Shown here: positions 32,877 through 40,420 of the stretch, piece by piece
Layout of the letters: every line of letters starts with the position of its first letter
Position numbering within the stretch: the stretch's first letter is position 1
Origin: Amycolatopsis circi
GTDB taxonomy: Bacteria; Actinomycetota; Actinomycetes; Mycobacteriales; Pseudonocardiaceae
Assembly (NCBI RefSeq): GCF_003385235.1
Contig: NZ_PQIA01000077.1
Coordinates: 1 to 44,247, forward strand
Direction of reading: 5' to 3'
Length of the DNA: 44,247 bases
Translations under genes and position numbers: made by a program
The notes under the pieces: generated by a model
Told to the model about the DNA's origin: nothing
What the model saw: the letters and a program-made list of their open reading frames with translations, nothing else
Database searches by the model: none

Positions 32877-33359
32877 TCACTGATCCTCGGCGAGGTTTTC
32901 GATCGCCCGTTTCCGGCTGTGGTCGAACACGATCGAACTGCGGAACTGCACGACTTCCTTGCGGCTGCTGAGATCCTCGACGAGGAACGTGTGCAGCCGC
33001 GCGACGTCCGGGACCGCGACGTGCAGCAGGAAATCGTCGCCGCCGGCGAGGACGAAGACGGCCATCACCTCGGGCATGGCGAGCGCGTCGCGGCGGAAGC
33101 GGTCGATGACCGGCCGGCTGAGCGGGCGGATCTGGGCGAACACCATGGCCTGCACCGACCTGCCCAGCGCGGGCAGGTCGACCTCGGCGTGGAAACCGGT
33201 CAGCACCCCGCGGGCCTGCAGCCTGCCGATGCGCTCGGAACACGTGGACGCGGCGACGCCGACGCGCTCGGCGAGGTCGCGCATCGGAATCCGGGCGTCC
33301 TGCTGGAGTTCGTGGACGAGCAGGCTGTCGATCCGATCCAGGTTCGGAAGTTCGGGCAT
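32877..33359 (-). CDS. Lrp/AsnC-family transcriptional regulator
   Basis: A 160-residue regulator starting MPELPNLDRIDSLLVHELQQ. The N-terminal HTH is DARIPMRDLAERVGVAASTCSERIGRLQARG; the C-terminal RAM domain has AMVFAQIRPLSRPVI, VMAVFVLAGGDDFLLHVAVP and the dimer end VVQFRSSIVFDHSRKRAI. It is divergent from an amino-acid dehydrogenase and very likely its ligand-responsive regulator, with branched-chain or aromatic amino acids as effectors (inference). Confidence 0.94.
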   Translation of the reverse strand: MPELPNLDRIDSLLVHELQQDARIPMRDLAERVGVAASTCSERIGRLQARGVLTGFHAEVDLPALGRSVQAMVFAQIRPLSRPVIDRFRRDALAMPEVMAVFVLAGGDDFLLHVAVPDVARLHTFLVEDLSSRKEVVQFRSSIVFDHSRKRAIENLAEDQ

Positions 33360-33420
33360 TTGCCGAACATATCACTCTCCAGACGCCGGAATGGGAGACG
33401 GAAGCGGCAGTCTGGTGCTC

Positions 33421-34437
33421 GTGAGTCGAACAGAGAGTTTCGCTGGAGAGGCACTGCAGGTCGTCCGCGGCACCCGGTCGGGGGTCGCGATCGCTGTCGC
33501 GATCCATTCGACGGCGCGCGGGCCCGCGATCGGCGGGTGCCGGATCAAGCCGTACCCGTCGTGGCGCGACGGCGTGGACGACGCGCTGCGGCTGTCGGCG
33601 GCGATGACGACGAAGTGCGCACTGGCCGGACTTCCTTACGGGGGCGGCAAAACTGTCGCGGCGCTGCCCGCTGAGGGGCTGGATCCGGCGCGGCGGCCCG
33701 ACCTGATCGCCGACATCGCCGAGGCGATCGCCGCACTGGGCGGGCGGTATCGCACGGGGCCGGACATCGGGTCGACGTCCCAGGACATGGCGGACATCCA
33801 CCGTCTCGCGCACGGATGGGCGTTCTGCCGTCCGGAGGAACAAGGCGGCAGCGGCACGTCGAGCGCGGCGACCGCGCGAGGAGTCTTGGCCGCGCTACGG
33901 GCCGGTGTCGCGCCGCGTTCGGTCGCGGGGCTGCGGGTGGGCGTGCTCGGGTTCGGGAGTGTCGGGCGGCTCATCTGCGAGTCGCTGCTCGAACAGGGTG
34001 CGGACGTCGTCGTGACCGACGTCGACAGCGGGCTCCGGCCGGTCGCGGAACAGCTGGGGGCGACCTGGACGGAGGCGGACCTGGTGCGGGAGCCGCTGGA
34101 TGTGCTCGTGCCTGCCGCGACCGGCGGATTGCTGACCGTCGAGTCGGCGGCCGGCTGCGGCGCGTCGCTGATCGTCGGACCGGCGAACAACCAGCTCGTC
34201 GCCGAGGAAGTCGCGATGGTGTTGCGGGACCGGGGAATCACCTGGATCCCGGACGTCGTCGCGAGCGCCGGCGGGATTATCCACGCGGTCGGCCGCGAGG
34301 CACTCGGAATGGACGAGGCGGCGGCGAACGCGAAGATCGACGCGATCGCCGACACGACGGCTGCGGTTCTGTCGCTCGCCCGCGAACGGGGGCTGACGAC
34401 GGTGCGGGCCGCGCGAGAACTGGCGCCGCCCGCCTGA
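33421..34437 (+). CDS. Leu/Val/Phe-type amino-acid dehydrogenase (Glu/Leu/Phe/Val DH family)
   Basis: A 338-residue dehydrogenase. N-terminal catalytic domain: AIHSTARGPAIGGCRI, MTTKCALAGLPYGGGKTVA with both substrate lysines, and GPDIGSTSQDM with the catalytic-type Asp. The Rossmann domain has VGVLGFGSVGRLICESL and the acidic end TDVD, which favours NAD. IVGPANNQL and ASAGGIIHAVGRE finish the family pattern. It reversibly deaminates a branched-chain or aromatic amino acid to the 2-oxo acid. Start: GTG 33421 leaves room for divergent promoters; ATG 33391 is also in frame. Neither has a strong ribosome site, so a leaderless mRNA is possible. Confidence 0.9.
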   Translation: MSRTESFAGEALQVVRGTRSGVAIAVAIHSTARGPAIGGCRIKPYPSWRDGVDDALRLSAAMTTKCALAGLPYGGGKTVAALPAEGLDPARRPDLIADIAEAIAALGGRYRTGPDIGSTSQDMADIHRLAHGWAFCRPEEQGGSGTSSAATARGVLAALRAGVAPRSVAGLRVGVLGFGSVGRLICESLLEQGADVVVTDVDSGLRPVAEQLGATWTEADLVREPLDVLVPAATGGLLTVESAAGCGASLIVGPANNQLVAEEVAMVLRDRGITWIPDVVASAGGIIHAVGREALGMDEAAANAKIDAIADTTAAVLSLARERGLTTVRAARELAPPA

Positions 34438-34445
34438 CCGAAGGC

Positions 34446-34481
34446 GGCTGAGGCTCCGGGACAGGTCCCGGAGCCTCAGCC
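34446..34481. terminator. 17-bp perfect hairpin between convergent genes
   Basis: GGCTGAGGCTCCGGGAC (34446-34462) and its exact reverse complement (34465-34481) are separated by AG. It begins 8 bp after the dehydrogenase stop and ends 22 bp before the end of the convergent small membrane gene. It is a bidirectional terminator by position. Confidence 0.75.
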
Positions 34482-34503
34482 AGTGGTTTCCGTTTCCGTG
34501 CGA

Positions 34504-34659
34504 TCAGTACCAATGGGCGCGGCCGCCGATTCGGCGTCCGGTCCCGCCGAGCACCGCGAGTATCGCGCCGATCACCACGAGGGCGATCCCGATGCTCCAC
34601 AAAATCTGGATCGAGGTGATGAACCCGATCACTAGCAGAATGACGCCGAGAACAATCAC
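34504..34659 (-). CDS. DUF6131-family small membrane protein
   Basis: A 51-residue protein starting at GTG 34659 with GAGG nine bases upstream: VIVLGVILLVIGFITSIQIL, then WSIGIALVVIGAILAVLG and a tail GRRIGGRAHWY. It has two closely spaced membrane helices, and the Gly-rich C-terminal end with HWY is typical of DUF6131. Function is unknown. Upstream is a GTTT-N15-GGGTAT promoter, so it is probably a stress-induced membrane peptide. Confidence 0.75.
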   Translation of the reverse strand: MIVLGVILLVIGFITSIQILWSIGIALVVIGAILAVLGGTGRRIGGRAHWY

Positions 34660-34721
34660 GGGGAGGACCTCGTCTTCCTTCTCTCGGTGGGGAATGCGGC
34701 GTTCGTCGTGCTTACTGCCGG

Positions 34722-34746
34722 ATACCCTCACTCGGACGAGTGAAAC
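34722..34746 (-). promoter_or_regulatory. SigB/SigF-type promoter for the DUF6131 gene
   Basis: Read on the reverse strand, GTTT (34743-34746) and GGGTAT (34722-34727) are separated by exactly 15 bases, matching the actinobacterial SigB/SigF consensus GTTT-N15-17-GGGTAT. It lies 62 bp upstream of the start codon. Confidence 0.6.
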
Positions 34747-35039
34747 ATGGCTTCGGGGAGAATTTCGGGGGGACCCGGACGGGGCCCGGGGCAATTTCCC
34801 GATCACGCCGCGTGAATTAGTCACCATATTGATCGGTCGGAAGGCAGAAAGTCAGGCAAATGGCGTAAGGAACGGCGCCGACGCTATTGCCGCCGCTGAA
34901 CCGGACGAAGCGGACCGCTCCCGCTCGCCTGCGTCGTCGTCGCCGGACGGGCATCATGGGGTGGTGGCCGTACACCCCGGCCGCGCCTGCTCTCGCGTGC
35001 CCGGCCGGGCACGCGACGACCGACGACGGGACCGCGACG
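34747..35039. other. Leader region of the STAS gene, no separate gene seen
   Basis: The region is unusually G-run-rich (34755-34795) and then AT-richer around 34800-34860, where a promoter for the STAS gene could sit. An in-frame ATG at 34956 could extend the STAS protein by 28 residues. Confidence 0.35.
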
Positions 35040-35411
35040 ATGGACGAGCCGACCGACCCCAGCAGCGACCCGGCGCCAGAGTTCCGCGTCGAGCGCGCCG
35101 ACCGGCCCCCGGCCGCGGTGCTGACGGTGTACGGCGAGGTCGACATGGTCACCGCGCCGCTGCTGACCGCCGCGGTCGACGAGGTGCTCGCCGGGGCTCC
35201 GCCGGTGCTGGTGCTGGACCTCGCCGCGGTGAAATTCCTGGCTTCGGCCGGGCTGACCGCACTGGTGACCATGACCCAGGTCGGGGCTTCCCGCGCCAGC
35301 CTGCGGATCGTCTCCTCCGGCCGGGCGACGGTGCGGCCCATCCAGCTCACCGGGCTGGAGCAGACCCTGCCGCTGTACCCGACAGTCGAGGCGGCGCTCG
35401 CCGGAGCCTGA
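35040..35411 (+). CDS. STAS-domain anti-sigma factor antagonist
   Basis: A 123-residue single-domain STAS protein starting MDEPTDPSSDPAPEFRVERA. Strands and helix match SpoIIAA/RsbV: AAVLTVYGEVDMVTAPLLTA, then VLVLDLAAVKFLASAGLTAL. In the phospho-site motif (consensus DSxGL) the Asp is replaced by Ala but the phosphorylatable Ser is kept (ASAGL). It would bind an anti-sigma kinase and free a SigB/SigF-type sigma factor. No kinase gene is near. ATG 34956 is an alternative start. Confidence 0.85.
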   Translation: MDEPTDPSSDPAPEFRVERADRPPAAVLTVYGEVDMVTAPLLTAAVDEVLAGAPPVLVLDLAAVKFLASAGLTALVTMTQVGASRASLRIVSSGRATVRPIQLTGLEQTLPLYPTVEAALAGA

Positions 35412-35531
35412 CCGCGTCCCTTTCGGACGGACAGCGCGGGTGAACCCGGCCCGGAGAGGGTAACCGGGCGGCGGAAAGAGGTTCCGGGGCGCTGGCGCCG
35501 CGGGAAGCAAAGCCCGTCGAACGGGGAGAAC

Positions 35532-36494
35532 ATGCGCATCGGCTACACCTTGATGACCGAACAGACCGGGCCGCGCGAGCTGGTCGGCTGCGCGACCGGC
35601 GCCGAACAGGCCGGTTTCGACTTCGCGGCCTGCAGCGACCACTATTCGCCGTGGCTCGCCGAACAGGGGCACGCGCCGTACGCGTGGAGCGTGCTCGGCG
35701 CGGTGGCCCAGGCGACCGAGCGGATCGAACTCATGACGCTCGTGACCTGCCCGACGATGCGGTATCACCCCGTGGTGGTGGCGCAGAAGGCCGCGACGGT
35801 GCAACTGCTGTCCGACGGCCGGTTCACCCTCGGGCTCGGCGCGGGGGAGAACCTGAACGAGCACGTCGTCGGCATGGGCTGGCCGTCGGTGTCGGTGCGG
35901 CACGACCGGCTCGCCGAGGCGGTGCAGATCATCGGCGGCCTCTTCGACGGCGGCACGTTCACCTACACCGGACAGCATTACCGGGCCGACGCGGCGAAGC
36001 TGTGGGACCTGTCGCCGACGCGGGTGCCGATCGCGATCGCGGTGTCCGGCCCGAAGTCGGTGCAGCGCTTCGCGCCGGTGGCCGACGCGATGGTGGCGGT
36101 CGAGCCGAACGCGGAGCTGTGCGCGGAATGGGACCACGCCCGGGTCGGGCCGCCGACGCGCAAGATCGGCCAGCTGCCGGTCTGCTGGGACCCGGACCGC
36201 AGCGCCGCGGTCCGGCGGGCGCACGAGCAGTTCCGGTGGTTCGGCTCGGGCTGGCCGGTGAACGCGGAGCTGCCGGGGACGCAGGCGTTCGACGCGGCGA
36301 CGCAGTATGTGCGGGAGGACGACGTGGCGGCGGGTCTGCCGTGCGGTCCGGACGCGGGGCCGATCGTGGACGCGGTGAAGGAGTTCGAGCAGGCTGGGTT
36401 CACTGATCTGGCGCTGGTGCAGATCGGTGGCGCGGAACACCAGCCGGAGTTCTTGAAGTTCGCGCAGCGGGAGTTGCTGCCCGCGCTGCACTGA
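35532..36494 (+). CDS. F420-dependent LLM-class oxidoreductase (G6PDH-like subfamily)
   Basis: A 320-residue luciferase-like TIM-barrel enzyme starting MRIGYTLMTEQTGPRELVGC, behind GGGGAGAAC. Segments FDFAACSDHYSPWLAEQGHA, MTLVTCPTMRYHPVVVAQKA, GRFTLGLGAGENLNEHVVG and VSGPKSVQRFAPVADAMV fit the F420-binding G6PDH-type family (TIGR03557). It uses coenzyme F420 for hydride transfer; substrate unknown. It stands between the STAS gene and a convergent Rv2629-like gene. Confidence 0.88.
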   Translation: MRIGYTLMTEQTGPRELVGCATGAEQAGFDFAACSDHYSPWLAEQGHAPYAWSVLGAVAQATERIELMTLVTCPTMRYHPVVVAQKAATVQLLSDGRFTLGLGAGENLNEHVVGMGWPSVSVRHDRLAEAVQIIGGLFDGGTFTYTGQHYRADAAKLWDLSPTRVPIAIAVSGPKSVQRFAPVADAMVAVEPNAELCAEWDHARVGPPTRKIGQLPVCWDPDRSAAVRRAHEQFRWFGSGWPVNAELPGTQAFDAATQYVREDDVAAGLPCGPDAGPIVDAVKEFEQAGFTDLALVQIGGAEHQPEFLKFAQRELLPALH

Positions 36495-36513
36495 ATTCCA
36501 CTGTAGACGGTGG

Positions 36514-36539
36514 GGCCCGGGTGTCGAGGCACCCGGGCC
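36514..36539. terminator. Hairpin between convergent genes
   Basis: GGCCCGGGTG (36514-36523) and CACCCGGGCC (36530-36539) pair perfectly around loop TCGAGG, with partial further pairing outside. It lies in the 57-bp gap between the convergent oxidoreductase and baeRF genes. Confidence 0.7.
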
Positions 36540-36551
36540 GCACCACGAGCG

Positions 36552-37643
36552 TCACGGATGCCGCAGCAACGCCCCGAATCCGTCGGCCAGGTCGAGCCGC
36601 TCGTCCATCACCACCACATCGGCGCCGACTGCCACCGCCGCGTACGGCAGGGCCTCGTCCGCGCGCTGACGGGCCGGATCGTCCACCCCGAGCGCGTCCA
36701 GCCGAGGCCGGGCGACGCCGACCTGAGTCGGTTCCGAGCCGGTGTACACGCTGGCCTCGCCGGAGTCTCCGACCAGCAGCGTCGCCACGTTCGCCTCCGC
36801 CAGCGCGGCGGTGACAGCGGACAATCCACTGACCGCCAGCGCCGATTCGCGGCCAGCGTCGGCACGGAAGCGGTCGGCCAAGTCGTCCAGCTCGCGCAAC
36901 CGTTGCCCGGTAAGCAGTTCGTGCACCGCACGGTCCAGCTCGGCTCGACCGGCCCCGGAAGCACGGCTGCCCGTGTCGACCTCCGCGGCGAGCGAGCGGG
37001 CCGGTTCGGGCAGGCGCTCGTGCAGTTCGGTGCGGGCCTGGACTTCACCGGCCAGCACGATCGCTCGCGGCTGCACGCGCTCGGCGGCCTTCGCGACGTG
37101 GTCGGCGACTTCCGTCAGGTTGCGGTGCGTGGTCTGCTCGGCGTGCGACTGGATGTCGCGGTGCGCCGGACCGCCGCCGCGGACCTTGTGCACCGGATGC
37201 TCCTGCCCGTGCACGGTCTCGGTTTCCACGCTGCCGTCGGGCCGGTGCACCTCGATGTCGGCACCGGTCCGGTCGACGAGGACCACCAAGTGCGCCGGTG
37301 CTTCTTCGAGGTGGCTCACGGTCGGCAGGAAGTACGGCAGCGCCGAGTAGCGCGCCTCCTGCGCCGGCGGCGGAGCCGCGAGCCGCCGGTCGAGCAGGAC
37401 GGTGCCGTGCGCCGCGACGATGCTGCGTCCGGCCCGTCCGACCGGCGGGGAACTTTCCTCCACCGCGCCGAGAACGGCGTCGACTGTCGGCCGGTCGGCG
37501 CCCTGGTCTGCGAGCGTGGCTTCGATCTCCTTGAGCCGCAACCGCAATTGCTTGGCCGCGTCCTCGGTGTCGTGCGATTCGTCGAAGTGCACCGAGACGA
37601 ACGGGCCGTCGGTCAGCAGTGCGCGCAGTTCGTGTGTGTCCAT
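36552..37643 (-). CDS. Rv2629-like baeRF2-domain protein
   Basis: A 363-residue protein starting MDTHELRALLTDGPFVSVHF. It shows the eRF1-like bacterial release-factor-family pattern: DESHDTEDAAKQLRLRLKEI, an AAHGTVLLDRRL segment, LPYFLPTVSHLEEAPAHLVV, VHGQEHPVHKVRGGGPAHRD, and the C-terminal ATLLVGDSGEASVYTGSEPT. The family includes the mycobacterial hypoxia-induced Rv2629 and relatives of the Vms1 peptidyl-tRNA hydrolase; a ribosome-rescue or hibernation role is suggested, not shown here. It follows the NADH dehydrogenase gene by 33 bp. Confidence 0.82.
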   Translation of the reverse strand: MDTHELRALLTDGPFVSVHFDESHDTEDAAKQLRLRLKEIEATLADQGADRPTVDAVLGAVEESSPPVGRAGRSIVAAHGTVLLDRRLAAPPPAQEARYSALPYFLPTVSHLEEAPAHLVVLVDRTGADIEVHRPDGSVETETVHGQEHPVHKVRGGGPAHRDIQSHAEQTTHRNLTEVADHVAKAAERVQPRAIVLAGEVQARTELHERLPEPARSLAAEVDTGSRASGAGRAELDRAVHELLTGQRLRELDDLADRFRADAGRESALAVSGLSAVTAALAEANVATLLVGDSGEASVYTGSEPTQVGVARPRLDALGVDDPARQRADEALPYAAVAVGADVVVMDERLDLADGFGALLRHP

Positions 37644-37676
37644 TTCGGATTCTTCCTCCCAGCGTTCGGGAAAGCC

Positions 37677-38969
37677 TCACCGGGTTTTGGGCAGTTCGGG
37701 CGAGGCGGTGTCCAGCGGCACCGCGCCGGAACGGATGAGGCCCAGCTGCACCGTCTGCCGGCGGCCGACCTTCTGCAACGCCCAGTCGGAGGCCGTGCGC
37801 AGCCGATTTCCCGGCAGGGACAGCAGATGGTAGCCGCGGGTCACCAGCCGGGCGGGAAGCCCGGCGAGCGGGATGTGCAGCGGATTGGCCGCGCCCTGGC
37901 CCGACCCGAGGTCGACGGCGAAGCCGAGATCGCGGTGCCGGTACTGGCGCGCGCGGCCGACGCCGAGCGACGCGGCGACGTTGCTTCCGGCCAGTTTCCC
38001 CTGCCGCTGCGCGTGTTGCGCGGTCATCGGAGTGGTCTCGCCGGGCCGGGTCAAGTCCGGTACCGCGGCCGCGTCGCCGCAGGCAAAAACGTCGTCGCGA
38101 CCAGGCACGTTCAGCTCCGGTGTGACGACCAGACGGCCCTTCACGGTCTCCAAGCCCAGGTCGGAGACCAGCGGATCGGGCCGGACGCCGACGCACCACA
38201 CGAGCGTGTGGGTCGGCACCGCGTCGCCCGTGGTCAGCGTGACGCCTTCGACGTCCGCCTGATCCACCGACGTCTTCATCCGGACCTCGACGCCGCGCTC
38301 GCGCAGCACCCGGTCGGCGGTGGCGCCGAGCCGGGGGTCCAATTCGGGCAGTACGCGTTCGGCGACGTCCAGCAGCAGCCAGCGAATCGGCTGTCCCTCG
38401 AGTTCAGGGTGGCGGCGCGCGAGGTCGGCGGTGAACTCCGGGCCCTGCGCGGCGACCTCCGTGCCGGTGTAGCCCGCGCCGACGACGACGAAGGTGCACC
38501 GGGCGTCGCGTTCGGCCTGGTCGTCGGTCGCGGCGGCCAGTTCGATCTGCCGGGTGACGTGGTCGCGCAGGTACAGCGCCTCGGGCAGGCCGCGGAAACC
38601 GTGCGCGTATTCGGCGACGCCGGGGATCGGCAGCAGCTTGTTGACGCTGCCCGCCGCGAGGATCAGCCGGTCGTAGTCCAGCGTCCGCTCGCGGTCTTCC
38701 GGGTCGGTGTAGGTCACGGTGCGGGCGTCGAAGTCGACGGATTCCGCGGTGCCGAGCGCCAGCCGCACGCCGCGCAGCGTGTCCGGAATGGACACGGCGA
38801 CGTGCCTGGGGTCGACGATCCCGCTGGCCACCTCCGGCAGCAACGGCAGGTACAGGAAATAGTCGGTCGGGTTCAGCACGACGAACTCGGCGCGGTCGCC
38901 GAGGGTGCGCAGCAGTTGCCGCGCGGCGTGGTATCCGGCGAACCCGCCGCCGACGATCACGACTCGCAT
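37677..38969 (-). CDS. Type II NADH dehydrogenase-like FAD oxidoreductase
   Basis: A 430-residue flavoprotein with the FAD loop RVVIVGGGFAGYHAARQL, the second Rossmann GxGxxG for NAD(P)H (FVVVGAGYTGTEVA), PTDYFLYLPLLPEVASG, and the FAD-contact DDVFACGDAAAVPD followed by TPMTAQHAQRQGKLAG. This is the NDH-2 pattern: rotenone-insensitive NADH:menaquinone oxidoreductase on the inner membrane face. Start: ATG 38969 behind AAAGGAGG; an upstream ATG (39017) lies before that ribosome site. The first gene of an operon with the baeRF protein. Confidence 0.9.
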   Translation of the reverse strand: MRVVIVGGGFAGYHAARQLLRTLGDRAEFVVLNPTDYFLYLPLLPEVASGIVDPRHVAVSIPDTLRGVRLALGTAESVDFDARTVTYTDPEDRERTLDYDRLILAAGSVNKLLPIPGVAEYAHGFRGLPEALYLRDHVTRQIELAAATDDQAERDARCTFVVVGAGYTGTEVAAQGPEFTADLARRHPELEGQPIRWLLLDVAERVLPELDPRLGATADRVLRERGVEVRMKTSVDQADVEGVTLTTGDAVPTHTLVWCVGVRPDPLVSDLGLETVKGRLVVTPELNVPGRDDVFACGDAAAVPDLTRPGETTPMTAQHAQRQGKLAGSNVAASLGVGRARQYRHRDLGFAVDLGSGQGAANPLHIPLAGLPARLVTRGYHLLSLPGNRLRTASDWALQKVGRRQTVQLGLIRSGAVPLDTASPELPKTR

Positions 38970-38994
38970 AGGCGGCCTCCTTTCCTCTCGACGG

Positions 38995-39019
38995 GTACCC
39001 GGCGCGCGGCCGGGCAATC
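38995..39019 (-). promoter_or_regulatory. Possible SigB/SigF-type promoter for the NADH dehydrogenase operon
   Basis: On the reverse strand GATT (39016-39019) is followed after 15 bases by GGGTAC (38995-39000), 25 bp before the start codon. The -35 differs from GTTT at one base, so the call is tentative. Confidence 0.35.
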
Positions 39020-39025
39020 GCGCCG

Positions 39026-39051
39026 GTTTCGCCCCGGGGAGCCCCGGGCAT
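39026..39051 (+). promoter_or_regulatory. Possible SigB/SigF-type promoter for the SRPBCC gene
   Basis: GTTT (39026-39029) and GGGCAT (39046-39051) are 16 bases apart, one mismatch from GTTT-N16-GGGTAT, and 34 bp from the start codon at 39086. Confidence 0.4.
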
Positions 39052-39085
39052 CCGGGTCCGGTACCCGCTTTGCGAGGAGGAGCGC

Positions 39086-39547
39086 ATGAGCAGCACGATC
39101 ACCGAAATCGTGGACGTCGACGTCCCGGTGTCGGCCGCGTACAACCAGTGGACGCAGTTCGAATCCTTCCCCGAGTTCATGGAGGGCGTGGAGGAGATCC
39201 GCCAGCTCGACGCGACGCACACGCACTGGGTCACCCGGTTCGGCGGCGTCGGGCGGGAGTTCGACGCGACCATCACCGAGCAGCATCCGGACGAACGGGT
39301 CGCGTGGCGCTCGGACTCCGGGCCGGACCACGCCGGGGTGATCACCTTCCACCGGCTGGGCGACACCAAGACGCGGGTCACCGCGCAGATGGAACTCGAC
39401 CCCGAGGGACTTGCCGAGAACGCCGCCGACAAGCTCGGCATTCTCGACCGGCGCGTGAAGGGGGACATGCTGCGGTTCAAGCAGTTCATCGAGCAACGCG
39501 GACGCGAAACGGGTTCCTGGCGCGGCGACGTCGAGCGGCCCAGCTGA
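39086..39547 (+). CDS. SRPBCC (START-like) domain protein
   Basis: A 153-residue protein behind GCGAGGAGGAGCGC. It begins MSSTITEIVDVDVPVSAAYN, then QWTQFESFPEFMEGVEEIRQ, the START/polyketide-cyclase-like opening with a W..F..FP.FM pattern, and has HPDERVAWRSDSGPDHAGVI and TRVTAQMELDPEG. Such proteins bind a hydrophobic ligand in a helix-grip pocket. It is divergent from the NADH dehydrogenase gene and followed by a DJ-1/PfpI gene; similar sets are stress-induced in actinobacteria. Confidence 0.88.
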   Translation: MSSTITEIVDVDVPVSAAYNQWTQFESFPEFMEGVEEIRQLDATHTHWVTRFGGVGREFDATITEQHPDERVAWRSDSGPDHAGVITFHRLGDTKTRVTAQMELDPEGLAENAADKLGILDRRVKGDMLRFKQFIEQRGRETGSWRGDVERPS

Positions 39548-39658
39548 CGCGGTTTTCCCGCTGGCGTGGGACACCGCACATCCGGGTGCCGCGGGCATGG
39601 CCCGGCGGCGCCGCGGGTAACCGGGCGGCAACGAACCCCGTTCAGAGAGGAGAACAGC

Positions 39659-40165
39659 ATGGCCCGCGTGGCAGTGCTCGTCGACGAAATGACCGAGGAC
39701 GACGAATTCCTGGTGCCGTGCGAGAGGTTGCGCTCCGCCGGGCACGAGCCGGTGGTGGTCGGCTTGGAGAAGGGCAAGAAGCTGACCGCGTTGCACGGCA
39801 CGAAGATCACCACGGACCAGGCCGTGGACGACGTGGCCGCGGCCGACTTCGACGCGGTCGTGGTGCCCGGCGGGTATTCGCCGGACAAGATCCGCACCAG
39901 CGAGCCGATGGTCGCGCTGGTCCGGGAAACGGCTGCCGCGGGCAAGCCGGTCGCGGCCGTGTGCCACGGACCGTGGCTGCTCGCCGAGTCCGGGCTGGCG
40001 CGCGGGCGGACGGTGACGTCGTGGCCGTCGCTGCAAACCGACCTGCGCAACGCCGGCGCGGAATGGGTGGACCGCGAGGTCGTGACGGACGACGGCGTGA
40101 TCACGTCGCGCAACCCGGACGACCTGCCCGCGTTCTGCGACGCGTTGCTCGAACGGCTGAAGTAA
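39659..40165 (+). CDS. DJ-1/PfpI-family protein
   Basis: A 168-residue single-domain protein behind GAGAGGAGAAC. The flavodoxin-like fold carries the nucleophile elbow VAAVCHGPWLLAES (Cys followed by His-Gly-Pro-Trp), and the partner Glu lies near MTEDDEFLVPCERL. DADFDAVVVPGG-type strand VVVPGGYSPDKIRTS is diagnostic. PfpI proteins act as proteases, chaperones or deglycases under stress. Its 3' end (last 15 bases) is repeated 149 bp downstream. Confidence 0.92.
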   Translation: MARVAVLVDEMTEDDEFLVPCERLRSAGHEPVVVGLEKGKKLTALHGTKITTDQAVDDVAAADFDAVVVPGGYSPDKIRTSEPMVALVRETAAAGKPVAAVCHGPWLLAESGLARGRTVTSWPSLQTDLRNAGAEWVDREVVTDDGVITSRNPDDLPAFCDALLERLK

Positions 40166-40420
40166 GGCTCAGGACGCGAGAACCGGATACGGAAGTGGTT
40201 GAGCGCCGCAGGGTGCCGCCCCGGCTATCGGTCGGCGGCGGTGCCCGGCGGCGCGAAGCCCGTTTGATGCCCGGGGTTGTCTTTGGTGCGGCCGCTTCTG
40301 AACGGCTGAAGTAAGCCTCAGGACAGCGAGAACCGGATGCCGAAGTGGTTCAGCGTCGCGGGGAGTCGTCCCGGTTGCAGGTCGGCGGCGGTGCCTCGCG
40401 GCGCGAAGCCCGTTTGCTGC
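40151..40420. repeat. Imperfect tandem duplication (149-bp period) covering the P450 3' end
   Basis: GAACGGCTGAAGTAA occurs at 40151-40165 (end of the DJ-1/PfpI gene) and 40300-40314. After each copy the next roughly 105 bp are alike: GAGAACCGGAT, GAAGTGGTT, GGTCGGCGGCGGTGCC and GCGCGAAGCCCGTTT appear in both with scattered changes. In the right copy this is the 3' end of the P450 gene; in the left copy it is a dead copy of that end. The divergence shows the duplication is not recent. Confidence 0.8.
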
